Positions 1-10,900 of a DNA stretch of 64,000 bases are shown piece by piece. Each line of letters starts with the position of its first letter. Position 1 is the stretch's first letter. The notes under the pieces are model-generated. The model did no database searches and was not told where the DNA came from. It worked only from the letters and a program-made list of their open reading frames with translations. Made by a program: the position numbers and the translations under genes. The stretch lies in NCBI GenBank assembly GCA_039707655.1, contig CM077664.1:201680195-201744194 (forward strand), in the 5' to 3' direction. This DNA is from Elymus sibiricus. Lineage: Eukaryota; Streptophyta; Magnoliopsida; Poales; Poaceae.

Positions 1-249
1 TCATCATGGAAGTGTCCACTTCCATGACGATAAATGTCGCGTCATGGAAGTGTTTTCGTCAAGGGTGACCGAAACGTGGCATCGACCGTAACGGGTCGCC
101 GTTAAGCTATCGGGTTCCGGTTTGGATCCAATAACCCGTTAACATCTCGGACCAATGGGGATTTTCCATGTGTAAAATTCTCATTCGCCGGCTCGGCGTT
201 GCGACAGATGTCATCCATTCATTGGACGAGCGACGCCTATGATACGTCG

Positions 250-1165
250 ACACGTGGCATGGCCCAATAGTGGCCCATTCAGGTTAAACGGGCCGGCCCA
301 GCCAAAGGCCCACAAGATTTTGTCAGATACTAGTGGACCGGCCCGTTAACAACCTGCCATGTTTTGGGCCAAATTACGGCCCATATCACATATGGCCCGT
401 TAACAGTGCACTGTGTTTTGGACCCATTTATGGCCCGGTTTGTATTACGGCCTGTTAAAGGCCCGTTGAACTGTTTGACCGAGTTCGGCCCGATGATGGT
501 TTGGGCCTGTTAGAGGCCCTTCGCGCAATTGGGCCGTTTTCAGCCCGGTTTCACTTTTGGCCATTTAACGGCCTGTGCGACATTTGGGCCCATTTCTGGT
601 ACAAGTGACTTTCGGCCTCTTAACGGCCCGTGCCGCATTTCGGCCCATTTCTGGTACAATTTACTTTCGGCCTCTTAACGGCCCGTGCAGCATTTGGGCC
701 CATTTCTGGTACAAGTGACTTTCGGCCTCTTAACGGCCCGTGGTCTTCGTGGATAAATTTAAGCCCACTCTGACTATCGGCCTGTTAAGGGCCCGTGAAA
801 TAATTGGGCCTGATTATGGCCTGCTTTGCACCCGGCCTGCTTACAGCCCATCATGTTATTGGGCCAACCACGGCCCGGGATAAATTTTGGCATGTGAACG
901 GCCCGTCATATAATTGGGCCAATCATGGGCCGAGGTATATTTAGGCCTGCTGTCGGCCCGTGAATTATTCGGCACAATTCAGGCCCGATCTAATTTTCAG
1001 CATGTTAAAAGCCCATGGTATTTTCTGGCCCAACTAAGGCATGCGGTTTACTCGGCCTGTTAAAGGCCCGAAATTACTTGGGCCCGATTTACGTTCAGGC
1101 CTGCTAATGGCCCGAGATGATAATGGGCCCACGTTTCGACCCATATATAGAGTTGCGGGCTGGCC
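250..1165. repeat. CACTA subterminal repeat array (GGCCCGTTAA-type)
   Basis: Dozens of degenerate copies of GGCCCGTTAA / GGCCTGTTAAAGGCCCG occur about every 25-60 bases, alternating with ATTTGGGCC. The most regular stretch has a 55-bp period: TTTCGGCCTCTTAACGGCCC starts at 610, 665 and 720. In CACTA elements, subterminal repeats are the binding sites of the TNPA-type protein (established for En/Spm). That role here is inference. Confidence 0.65.
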
Positions 1166-1506
1166 CGTTTGCGTAGTCTATTTTTTTTATATATAGCACT
1201 GACGGACCAATAATGTTTTGGCCCATTGATCTCCGTCGAATCTTACGGCCTAACGACAATAGCATGTACAGTGAATAAATTTTTCTGGAAAAAAGTAAAT
1301 AAATTACAGCATAGTGACTACGAATAAACCTAGACTATACAATAATGAAATAACGGGATATTACATCGACTGGGCATCAAAGTTCGCCACCAGAGATAAT
1401 AAAGCGCAACCAAACAGCGGATTACATACACTGGGCATCAAAGGTCGCCACCAGTGCAAATAAATGCGCCGACAAAACATACAGAACCAACAGCTCTTCA
1501 ACACAG

Positions 1507-1923
1507 TTAAGAAAGGTTAGGCCTGCATGGCAGCTGCAGCGCAAGCAGCTGAGCAAGCTGATGAGACTGCGCTTGTTTGACGCTTATATCCTCCAACTCT
1601 AGCTGCATAGCATCAATAGACATCATGTAATTCTGGTTAATCTTCGATAGAGATTGGAGTTCCAGTATGAGTTGAGCTGAAGCATGTCTTTCTGCTTGAA
1701 TTTGAGACTGAAGAAGTCGAACAGATTCAGGCGGCGACTTCATCGAGCTTGTGTCACTGCTATTATCGAGTAACTTCGACACTACATCAAGACATGACTT
1801 TGGGGTTGTATCGCTATCCCCAAGATGTGTTGCCTTCATCCCTGCAATATATGTTAGAGGGACAAGCAATGGGTTCGTCTCACTATCATTGTGACAGTTC
1901 TTCCTGGCGTCAGTGATATCACC
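1507..1923 (-). CDS. CACTA-associated protein, last exon, coiled-coil C terminus
   Basis: An open reading frame of about 139 codons ends in TAA at 1507-1509. It is preceded on the minus strand by a good splice acceptor (CTCTTTCAG at 1924-1930), so the exon begins at 1923. The second half is rich in Leu, Gln and Glu with heptad spacing (from LLQSQIQAERHASAQ onward), predicting a coiled coil. This fits the regulatory, non-transposase ORF of CACTA elements, which often ends in a coiled coil, but no catalytic residue is visible. It most likely belongs to the same transcript as the exons at 3190-3750. The alternative is a captured host exon. Confidence 0.5.
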   Translation of the reverse strand, partial: GDITDARKNCHNDSETNPLLVPLTYIAGMKATHLGDSDTTPKSCLDVVSKLLDNSSDTSSMKSPPESVRLLQSQIQAERHASAQLILELQSLSKINQNYMMSIDAMQLELEDISVKQAQSHQLAQLLALQLPCRPNLS

Positions 1924-1964
1924 CTGAAAGAGAAACAAGCAGAGAGATAACAGATTTTGCACGT

Positions 1965-2346
1965 ATAAGCATCAGTGCTGTCAATTCATCCCATTTATTA
2001 GTGGCAAATAAAGAGAAACGGTTTAAAATAGCATTAACATAGTAAGACATGGCAGGAAATGGCATTGTGCAGGAGTGGCCAGCTTAACCACACCACTGGA
2101 TTACAGATCAAGAACACAAACATACATGCAGTGCTAAAGAACGTATAAGCATCAATGGTGAGTGTACTGTCAATTTATCCCATTTCAGATTGGTAAATAA
2201 AGAGACGATTTAAATAACATTAACATAATATGGCATTGTTCATAGTTAAGACATGACAGGATATGACATTGTGCTGGAGTTGATAGTTTCACCACACCAC
2301 TGGATTATAGATCAAGAACACAAGCATACATGCAGTGCTAAAGAAG
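1965..2346. repeat. Tandem duplication, about 190 bp x 2
   Basis: Two diverged head-to-tail copies, about 1965-2143 and 2144-2346. Both contain GTATAAGCATCA, CCACACCACTGGATTA and ending CATGCAGTGCTAAAGAA. They lie in the presumed intron between the last exon and the exons near 3.2 kb, inside the CACTA body. Confidence 0.7.
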
Positions 2347-2644
2347 ATCACTTGCTATGTTTAGTTTAATTTACATGGTACTATGAATAAGCAACTAGGT
2401 TGTGCAACTAAAAACTGAAATTGAGAAGGACAAACTTATGTTTATGAACTTCTTCGTAATAAACTTTAAACATGCAATTTGATGCAAACGACAAAAATAA
2501 ACAGCAGTAACAGAAATAGCTATCCAAATATACACAACAAAGTTTGAAGGCTCGACAAGGACAAACTTACATTAGTAGTGAAGTCCGGCTCTATAAAGCC
2601 CTTTTCCATGTTGATGGGGGGGCAATTCAAGAAGTTTACCAAGG
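2347..2644. other. AT-rich intronic sequence of the CACTA element
   Basis: No supported coding or structural feature was seen. The stretch is presumed intron between tandem repeat blocks. Confidence 0.4.
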
Positions 2645-3180
2645 AGTCTTCTTCATAAGCATTTCCTTTATTCTACATTTTGTTAAGAGTAAATATAGAT
2701 GTGATAATATAGGAACAAATGAAGATTATTAAGCTAAGATGCAGAGTGATGCTACATCATGAACTAGCTATAAATGTAAGTACAGCATACAGGCAAAAGG
2801 TACTGACAAGAGCAATGCAGAGCTAAACTTCTTCAGTAGCATTGGTTTTATTCAACATTTTAGTAAGATTAAATATAGATCTGATGTGTACAAAATCGAG
2901 GGCAAGGAAAATAAGCTTCAAAGTGATGGTACATGAACAGCTAGCTGACAATATAAGTACAGTGCTAAAGGACAACAGATACTTAGAAGAACAATGCAGA
3001 GCTAAACTTCTTCATAAGCATTGGGTTTATTCTACATTAATGTAAGCATTAATATAGATCTGATAATTTGGAGCGAATAGTGGATAAGCAAGATATCATG
3101 CACACTGATGTCACATAATCAACCAGGTATGAATGTAAGTACAGGGATACAGGACAACAGGTGGTAACAAGAGCAAAGCA
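2645..3180. repeat. Tandem triplication, about 180 bp x 3
   Basis: Three diverged copies start at about 2645, 2827 and 3004. Each has CTTCTTCA(T/G)A(A/G)GCATT, then TTTATTCTACATT, AATATAGAT(C/G)TGAT and ending AATGTAAGTACAG. The short open frames here are not conserved between copies, so I do not call them genes. Confidence 0.7.
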
Positions 3181-3189
3181 GCGAGCAGC

Positions 3190-3750
3190 ATAGTTGCGAT
3201 ATCCTAGGTTTTGTGGCGCTGATTCTATCGCCAATATAAGTGGGGTGCTATCTGATTTCTCCGGTACCACAACCTTTTTCAAGGACTTTGCTTTTACTCC
3301 TTCAGGTTCTGCGGTCACCCTCTTCCTTTTGGATGTCTGATACACAAGAATAGCATTTGAATGGAAAAACATGGTATGATGACAAATGGAATAGGTATTG
3401 ATAATGGATGGGAATGGCATCTTCACATATATGATGAGTAAACTAAGCAGATGGCAGTGCAACGAAGTAGAAGAAATGCAAGATACGTGCAAGCAATAAA
3501 ACCTTGCCAAATTAGAACCCAGGCACCTTGTTGGCTGAACAGGATAGGCCATCTTCCTTTGACTCCTTGAGCTCAGAATAGTCATTAGGATCATATTCTG
3601 AACACAAATCTGTAGGTGGGGAGCGTGTGGGTTTCATTGCATCCAGAATGGAACTCAATCCCTTGATGCCAAGTTTGTTAGCCATTGCACTATTCCGCAA
3701 TATTCTTCTGGTGTGCGCATTCTCATATTCATTGTGATTATGTTCACTAT
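3190..3750 (-). CDS. CACTA-associated protein, two internal exons
   Basis: Two minus-strand exons are supported by splice signals. The upstream exon, 3750-3527, follows acceptor TGCTTCTCAG and ends at donor AACAAG|GTGCCT; it contains MANKLGIKGLSSILDAMKP and an acidic stretch. The next exon starts at 3336 after acceptor GTGTATCAG. It encodes a basic, nuclear-localisation-like patch (TSKRKRVTAEPEGVKAKSLK) and runs to about 3190, where the donor is uncertain. Basic plus acidic segments upstream of a coiled-coil last exon suggest a DNA-binding or regulatory protein of the element. No named domain was recognised. Confidence 0.45.
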
Positions 3751-4139
3751 CTGAGAAGCATAAAACATAAATAGTAATGAGATTATCTGTGTAATGTAGA
3801 GGATGTACTAATATAATAGGGGCTCCCTGTAAACCCTTGTGTGCTATCACTGGATTCTGATGAGAGAGCCCATGTGTTCTGTAATTTGGTGCGTACATTA
3901 ATATAATCTGGCACAACTACACACAAAAATAGGCTCCCTATTGGGAGCTCTAGAGTTAAGGATAGTTGGCAGATGATAGGTTTCAAAATATATAGTAAAG
4001 AAAGTTTATTGCCAAACCATGATAAAAAGAGCGCACAGAGAAATAGTATTCCCTCATGTCTCTATATGTGGCGCACATGCATTTCAAAACTCACGTACTA
4101 ACATTAGCTGACCAATTAAATGTAAGCTTTGGAAATATG
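3751..4139. other. CACTA intronic sequence
   Basis: No supported gene. AT-rich sequence between the exon acceptor at 3751 and the start of the 600-bp duplication block. Confidence 0.4.
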
Positions 4140-5520
4140 AGTGGCATGTAGTTTAGCTTGAAGGATGGAGTGCTTCTAGTACGACACAAAGGCACTAGGC
4201 AGATCGCAGTGTAGATAAAAGGGGGACACCATAAGCATCATAAATAAATCGGGAAAGTGGAACTGGCTGGAAAACATGCGGTTTTATTGCCGTTACTAAT
4301 CGAAACCATGCCGATCACCTACAGGCCAGCTCTATTCACTTGAAGGCGCACTACTGTTACTATCAGTCTAATCTCTCAAAGGCCACACGGCTCCCAGCAT
4401 TTCATGGATATTATGGCAGACCAACTCGAAGTGCTGAAAGCATCTAGCAGAAGCAGCCCAATAGACCTGTCGACTGTAGATGTCACTGATCCCCTTCCTG
4501 ACAAGGAACATACTGTACTTATTAAAGAAGAATAGAAGAGGAACATGTTAAAGAATAGAAGAGGAAGCATATTATGGAGATTCCGCTTCCTTCTATACAA
4601 TGTTGGTTGCCCACCCATGATGAATCAGAGCGCCCAAAGAAATGCTATTCCCTGGTGTCTCTCTACATGTGGCCACATGCATTTGGAAACTCAAGTGGGA
4701 GCATTAGCTGACCAATTAAATGTGTGTCTGTTAACTAATATCAGTATCATATCACATTCGTATTTGAACAACTAAGCTTTGGAATTATGATTGTTGTGTT
4801 GTTTAGCTTCAAGGGTGGACTGTTGATAATACCACACAAAGCACCTACGCAGATCATAGTGTATATATAATGGGAAAACCCTAAGCATCACGAGTAAAAT
4901 CAGGAAAGTGGAACTTGCTGGAAAATATGGGCTAGTATTGCCAGTAAGGCTAGAAAGGCTTCGGATACCAGCTCTCTTCAACTGAAGGCGCAGTACTGTT
5001 ACTATCATTCTAACTCTCAAAGGCGACACAGCTCCCAGCATTTCCTGGATATTATGGCAGACCAACACGAAGAGTTGAAAGCATCCATCACAAGCGACCA
5101 AATAGACCTGTATACTGCAAATGTCCCTGCTCCTCTTCACTATGAGGAACATATTGTACTACTATACTTATTAAAGAAGAACAGAAGAGGAACATGTTAA
5201 AGAAGAGCAAGCAGATTTTGGATAATAAAATGTTCGTTGCCCACCCATGATGAACCAGAGCGCATAAAGAATGCAACTCCCTGCTGTCTCTCTATATGTG
5301 GCGCATGTGCTTATCGAACAAAAGAAGGAACATTAGCTGACCAATTAAACGGTCTCTGTTTTATTAATATCAGCATCATATCAGATTCGTATTTGAACAG
5401 CTAAGTTTGGAATTATGAGTGGCATGTTGTTTAGCTTGATGGGTCGAGGAGCAGTGCTAGCACGTCACGAAGCACCTACGATGATGGTACTGAATATAAA
5501 GGGAATGGCTACATGCAAGT
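4140..5520. repeat. Tandem duplication, about 640 bp, 2.3 copies
   Basis: Copies begin at about 4140, 4787 and 5416 (partial). Shared landmarks are GTTTAGCTT, the TCAGGAAAGTGGAACT region, CGCAGTACTGTTACTATCA, GCTCCCAGCATTTC, GGATATTATGGCAGACCAAC and ATTAGCTGACCAATTAAA. On the minus strand the middle of each unit can encode a similar peptide containing LVCHNI(Q/H)EMLGA, so an exon was probably duplicated with its introns. Copy 2 keeps the longer open frame. The third copy continues right of the solo LTR: AAGCATTGCGAGTA at about 37788 matches this unit. Confidence 0.6.
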
Positions 5521-5551
5521 CACCTGACTTTCATCATTTGGGTCAGTCGAC

Positions 5552-5857
5552 CATTTCAGGCGGTTGGATGAAGATCCTACATCTCCTAACCCTTCTTCTT
5601 CCTCACCTCTTCTTCTTCCCCAACAGACCACCGCACAGGCCGCCGCCCGAACCACCGGCCCCCGCCCCCCGTGGCCGGCGGCGCTCCCGCGACCGGCTCG
5701 CCGCCCCGCCCTCCCCTGAACTGTCCCCCACCACCACACCCACCCGAAACCCTAAGATAGATAATGGGGTACCCCCCGGTGAGCCCCTTCCTTATCCTTC
5801 CTTCCCTACGGCGAACTCCGGCGAACTCTCAAAAATCGACTGACCCCAATTTGAAAT
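5552..5857 (+). other. Possible captured 5'UTR and first exon of a host gene
   Basis: This block is very GC- and pyrimidine-rich, unlike its AT-rich surroundings. It reads like a plant 5'UTR (CTTCTTCTTCC runs, then ACCCGAAACCCTAAG), followed by ATG at 5763 encoding MGYPP and a consensus splice donor CCCCCG|GTGAGC at about 5779. It is bracketed by the 9-bp direct repeat TCAGTCGAC (5543-5551 and 5858-5866), and the inner edges share ATTTCA in inverted orientation. That could be a small capturing element, but a second inverted TCAGTCGA at 5836-5843 makes the edge ambiguous. Confidence 0.35.
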
Positions 5858-6986
5858 TCAGTCGACTGTCATTTAGCTAATGTGGAATTGATGTCTACTA
5901 CACAACTTATTCTTGTAGACTCGTGTTGGGCCTCCAAGCGCAGAGGTTTGTAGGATAGTAGCAATTTTCCCTCAAGTGGATGACCTAAGGTTTATCAATC
6001 CGTGGGAGGTGTAGGATGAAGATGGTCTCTCTCAAACAACCCTGCAACCAAATAACAAAGAGTCTCTTGTGTCCCCAACACACCCAATACAATGGTAAAT
6101 TGTATAGGTGCACTAGTTCGGCGAAGAGATGGTGATACAAGTGTAGTATGGATAGTAGATATAGGTTTTTGTAATCTGAAAATAAAAAAACAGCAAGGTA
6201 GCAAGTAACAAAAGTGAGCATAAATGGTATTGCAATGCTTAGAAACAAGGCCTAGGGTTCACACTTTCGCTAGTGCAATCTCTCAACAATGCTAACATAA
6301 TTGGATCATATAACCATCCCTCAACGTGCGATAAAGAATCACTCCCAAGTTCCTATTAGCGGAGAACATAAGATAGAAATTGTTTGTAGGGTACGAAACC
6401 ACCTCAAAGTTATCCTTTCCGATCAATCTATTGAGCTATTCCTATAAGTGTCACAAACAGCCCTAGAGTTCGTACTAAAATAACACCATATGATACACAT
6501 CAACCAACTCTAATGCACCTAGATACTCCAATGTCACCACAAGTATCCATGAGTTTGATTATACGATATGCATCAAACAACTTCATAATCATAATATTCA
6601 ATCCACACAAAGAACTCCAAGGAGCATCCCAAAGTTTCTATCGGAGAAAAGATAATGAAAACGTGCATCAACCCCTATGCATAGATTACCCCAATGTCAC
6701 CACGGGAATCCGCAAGTTGAGTGCCAAAACATATATCAAGTGAATCAATATAATACCCCATTGTCACCTCGGGTATTCATATGCAAGACATACATCAAGT
6801 GTTCTCAAATCTGAAATATTCAATCCGACAATAACGAAACCTCAAAGGGAAAAGATTCGATTCATCACAACAAGGATAGAGAGGGAAGAAACACCATATG
6901 ATCCAACTATATTAACAAAGCTCGCGATACATCAAGATCGTGCCATATCAAGAACACGAGAGAGAGGGATCAAACACATAGCTACT

Positions 6987-8620
6987 TGTTAGGACCGAGA
7001 GTATATCGACCAGAGGGGGGTGAATGGGAGATTCAAAAATTCTTCTGAATGTTTTGAACTGATCCCAAACACAGCAGCGGAAATAAGGTTCGGTAGAAAA
7101 GAACTTAATCAAGCACGCTATTGAGGAACATATCTATCGATGTAGGAAGCAGTAATTGTTCGAGCATAGAATATCACAGGTTTGACAGAAATGATGGTAA
7201 TGCAATATATGAACAGATGCAGTAGCACGAGGGAAAACAAGATATGAACTGCGATGGAAATGCATGGGAAATAGTGACAAGGTGAATGGATACGGCACTG
7301 AATGAAATCACGCTGACATGCAGAAGTATGACGGAAATGAATGATGAGAATGCGAAGGATAAGTAACGAACTAAAATAGATCAGATAAACTATTGACACA
7401 GAGCACGAAAGTAAACTGCTGTAGGAAATGCAGTAAAGTAGAGTGAACCAGTGGTGCTCGATGGCGACAGATGAATTTGGTAGACCAGTTCGCCCTTCTG
7501 CCAAAGGACTACGTCTGGTTGGAGGGGCTGTGATTTAACACAGAAGATAAACTCTCTTCACCCTATTCTCCTTCAACTAGGAGCTGACCAGACTCCAGTT
7601 GATTTCACTCATGATAGATACTTGTCGGCGATCTCCAAACCTTCGACAGACCTCTTCGCGAACCACAATGACTCTTGGTTGCTGAAGATCTAGCTCAGTG
7701 AAGACAACAACTCTTCAACACTCGAGCCGACACCTATCCGTCTAGAGAGTGCGCAGCTCTCGAGAGTAATAGGTACAAGAACTCTAACTCAGAACTACTG
7801 TGATGCTCAACCACTGTCTAAGTTTTGGCTCTTGATTTTCTCTCGGTGGATCTTAAACTCAAATCACTCGGAGAGGGGATGCTCAATCAATCTTCTCAGA
7901 AATCTTAAGCGAAGCAGCCAACGGGCAACGTTGGAGTGGGGTGGCTATTTATAGCCGCAGCCTTCCCTGAAGGGAAAAGACCAAATTGGACATGTGGAGC
8001 AGCCAATGGCCGAATGACACGAGTCCAACGGTCGGAAATTGAGCACAACGGTAACATTCCTTGCGGAGCAAGTAATGCTAACTCCTTAGTTCAAAAGATA
8101 TCTCCTGCAGCACTGAAGAACAACGTCTTCTGCTGGCAGGTAATCATTCGAAGCATAAAGAGATTTCTCTCAGTCTCGCATAGGTTTGGGCTAAGCATCA
8201 CAACGGATCTAAGCTTCGAGAACCTATACCCCTCTTAATAGTACGGAGGTCCTATGACTCAAATGAAAGAAGAACAACGAGATGAATGCTACGTCCTCAC
8301 TTCGTCTTCGACTTCCATCGCTGCAGTCAATTTTCTTCGGACAGAATCACCGAACCAATTGCTTCGCGTCAGCAATAAATTTCAAGGGGTTAACTCCTTC
8401 ACATCAATCTTCTCGCCTACATTACTTCAATAGATGTAGCTCATTCTTCTCTGCCATGCAGATATTCTTCGGTGAAGTTCCTCGAACTTGACACCGGAGA
8501 AAGCATTTTCTTCGGCACTGCATGGACTATTTCTCTCTGTGTGCACTAGCAAACAAATCAGTCCATGCATGTTTCTGTCAACAATCTCCAAAACACAAGA
8601 GGGCAAATATTGCACCAACA
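6987..8620 (-). repeat. 3' LTR of the host Copia element
   Basis: 1634 bp, nearly identical to 35542-37176 with scattered substitutions visible by eye. It begins TGTTAGGACCG and ends ACCAACA in plus orientation, so TG...CA termini are kept on both strands. Open frames inside it (for example around 7118-7504) have matching copies in the other LTR and are not genes. Confidence 0.93.
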
Positions 8621-8640
8621 ATCTCCCCCTTTTTGGATGA
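8621..8640 (-). other. Polypurine tract of the host Copia
   Basis: On the minus strand AAAAAGGGGGAGAT directly abuts the LTR start TGTTGG. The GGGGGAGATTG context is typical of Sireviruses (established). It primes plus-strand DNA synthesis. Confidence 0.85.
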
Positions 8641-9486
8641 TTGTTGACAAAACATAACACATCGAAAGATAGAAGATAGAATGAAATAGAATGCAAAGGG
8701 TAATGAAGGACGAGAGATAATTACGAAGATAAAGCACGCTCCCCCCTAAAGGTATGCATCATTCTGACTTAGAGTAAGCATAGGAGATAAAACGGAGGGC
8801 AGCGAGGTGAATCTTCGTATGAGTGACATTGACAGATGATCTCATTCATAGTTTCATCCAATGCACTCGACGGTGTCTGAGGTATTTCCTGCCACACACA
8901 ACCTTTGAAATAGATTTGTTAGGTAGTGAGGATATTTTGAAATGAGTTGTGGCAAAGGATAAGCCATGAAGATTTTCTCAGAACACAGTTTGAATCCACA
9001 CGAGATATAGGTTCCCTGCAAGTTAGATATTCAAAGAAAATCAGAGCAAGGGAATCACAAGTATTTTGCTCGGAGTAGATATGCTTCAGACGAGGTTTTC
9101 CTGCAACAAGGATGATGCGATAGAAATATGCGAGGAAAAACAGCTTATGAGACAGATAGAAAGAGTTCTCTTTTGAATCATGAGTAAATTCACTCTGAAG
9201 CAGCCTTTCTTCTCCTGCATCGTTACATAGCGAAAGATAATCATAGGAGTATATCTAAGTGGAAGATACATGTAGTTTCAAGGAGTAAGATATCTCTTTT
9301 AGAGAAACATGATTTCCAATTCTCCTTGGAAAGCTTTCACTTAACCTTGCACGATAGATAAATATCGAAGATAATCATTGCAAGGAAGTAAGCTTTCGAT
9401 AGCACCTACAAACAGACAACTGGAAGCAAATATAGCATTGCAGGGGTTATTAACGGTACATGACGACGCAGTATACCAACACCACA
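8641..9486 (-). other. Internal non-coding tail of the host Copia
   Basis: About 850 bases between the PPT and the nested Gypsy insertion. No long open frame or RNA gene was seen. It is the 3' untranslated segment of the internal domain and continues at 19061. Confidence 0.6.
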
Positions 9487-9491
9487 GGCGG

Positions 9492-10886
9492 TGATAACCC
9501 ACAAGTATAGGGGGTCGCAACAGTTTTCGAGGGTAGAGTATTCAACCCAAATTTATTGATTCGACACAAGGAGAGCCAAAGAATATTTGCAAGTATTAGC
9601 AGTTGAGTTGTCAATTCAACCACACCTGGAGACTAAATATCTGCAGCAGAGTGATCAGTAGCACAGTAGTATGATAGTTTGATAGCAGTAGCAATAATAG
9701 TAACGGTAGCAGCAGTAATTTTGTAGCAATTGTGACAGTAGTAGCAACAGTAGTAACTTAGCAAGAAACAATATGCGAAAAGCTCGTACGCATTGGATCG
9801 GTGATATACGTTGGATAAAACAGTCATAACCCAGGGCGACACAGAACTAGCTCCAATTCATCAATGTAATGTAGGCATGTATTCCGTATATAGTCATACG
9901 TGCTTGCGATAAGAACTTGCATGACATCTTTTGTCCTACCCTCCCGTGGTAGCGGGGTCCATAAGAAAACTAAGGGATATTAAGGCCTCCTTTTAATAGA
10001 GAACTGGAACAAAGCATTAACACATGGTGAATACATGAACTCCTCAAACTATGGCAATCACCGGAAAGAATCCCAATTATTGTCACCTTGGGGTATGCGG
10101 ATCATAACACATAGCAGGTGCATATAACTTGCAAGATCGGATCAAGAACACAAATATATTCATGAAAACATAAAGGGTTCAGATCTGGAATCATGGCACT
10201 CGGGCCCTAGTGACAAGCATTAAGCATAGCAAAGTCATAGCAACATCAATCTCAGAACATAGTGGATACTAGGGATCAAACCCTAACAAAACTAACTCGA
10301 TTACATGATAAATCTCATCCAACTCATCACCGTCCAGCAAGCCTACGAAGGAATTACTCACTCCCGGTGGTGAGCATCATGAAATTGGTGATGAAGGATG
10401 GTTGATGATGACGATGCCGGAAGATCCCCCTCTCCGGAGCCCCGAACGGACTCCAGATCTGGCCTCCCGATGAAGAACAGGAGGTGGCGGCGGCTCCGTA
10501 TTGTGAAATGTAATAAAACTTCCTCTTTTATTTTTTTTTCTTCTGGAAACTGAATTTATAGCGTTGGAATTAGGTCAGACGGAGCCACGTGGGCCCCACG
10601 AGGTACCAGGGCGCGCCAGGGGGGGTGGCGCGCCCTGGTGCCTCATGGGCACTGGGTGGCCCCCCTCCAGTGGGTTTTGGTGCCAGTATTTTTTATATAT
10701 TCCATAAAAAATCTCCAAAAAGTTTCATCCAATTCCAAGAACTTTGATTTTCTGCACAAAAACAACACCATGGCAATTCTGTAGAAAACAGCGTCAGTCC
10801 GGGTTAGTTCCATTCAAATCATGCAAATTAGGGGCCAAAACAAGAGCAAAAGTGTTTGGAAAAGTAGATACGACGGAGACGTATCA
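9492..10886 (-). repeat. 3' LTR of the 9.5-kb Gypsy element
   Basis: 1395 bp, paired with 17651-19055. It contains a GC-rich palindrome (about 10595-10680) with GGCGCGCC arms and a minus-strand TATA box (TATAAATTC at about 10552-10560). Confidence 0.93.
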
Positions 10887-10900
10887 ACTCCCCCAAGCTT
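10887..10900 (-). other. Polypurine tract of the Gypsy element
   Basis: Minus-strand AAGCTTGGGGGAGT immediately precedes the LTR start TGATACGTCTCCG. Confidence 0.85.

Larger units (their letters stand above)
1..5888 (-). mobile_element. CACTA DNA transposon, left part (gene-3' side)
   Basis: The first 250 bases carry repeats of TCATGGAAGTG and CTTCCATGACGATAA, followed by CGTCAAGGGTGACC and AACGGGTCGCCGTTAAG. I recognise this as the terminal and subterminal type of Triticeae CACTA elements (Caspar-like, from memory). A GGCCCGTTAA-rich subterminal array follows, then minus-strand exons and internally duplicated introns. The true end lies left of the window. The element is interrupted at 5888/5889 by a solo LTR with TSD GGAAT and resumes at 37766. 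The orientation of the exons says the gene starts on the right-hand side, near 38.4 kb, and ends here. No DDE transposase was recognised, so it is probably non-autonomous or has lost that gene. Confidence 0.6.

Noticed and set aside
250..1165. Repeat array considered as satellite or CRISPR
   Set aside because: Copies are degenerate, period varies, and the neighbouring terminal motifs fit CACTA subterminal repeats.
5415..5843. 142-codon frame including a Pro/Arg-rich C terminus
   Set aside because: It crosses from a repeat copy into the GC-rich captured block and ignores the better-supported ATG and splice donor at 5763-5779.
7118..7504. 128-codon open frame, with a near-identical partner at 35674-36060
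   Set aside because: It lies in both LTRs of the host Copia and has low-complexity hydrophobic composition with no domain; LTR sequence, not a gene.
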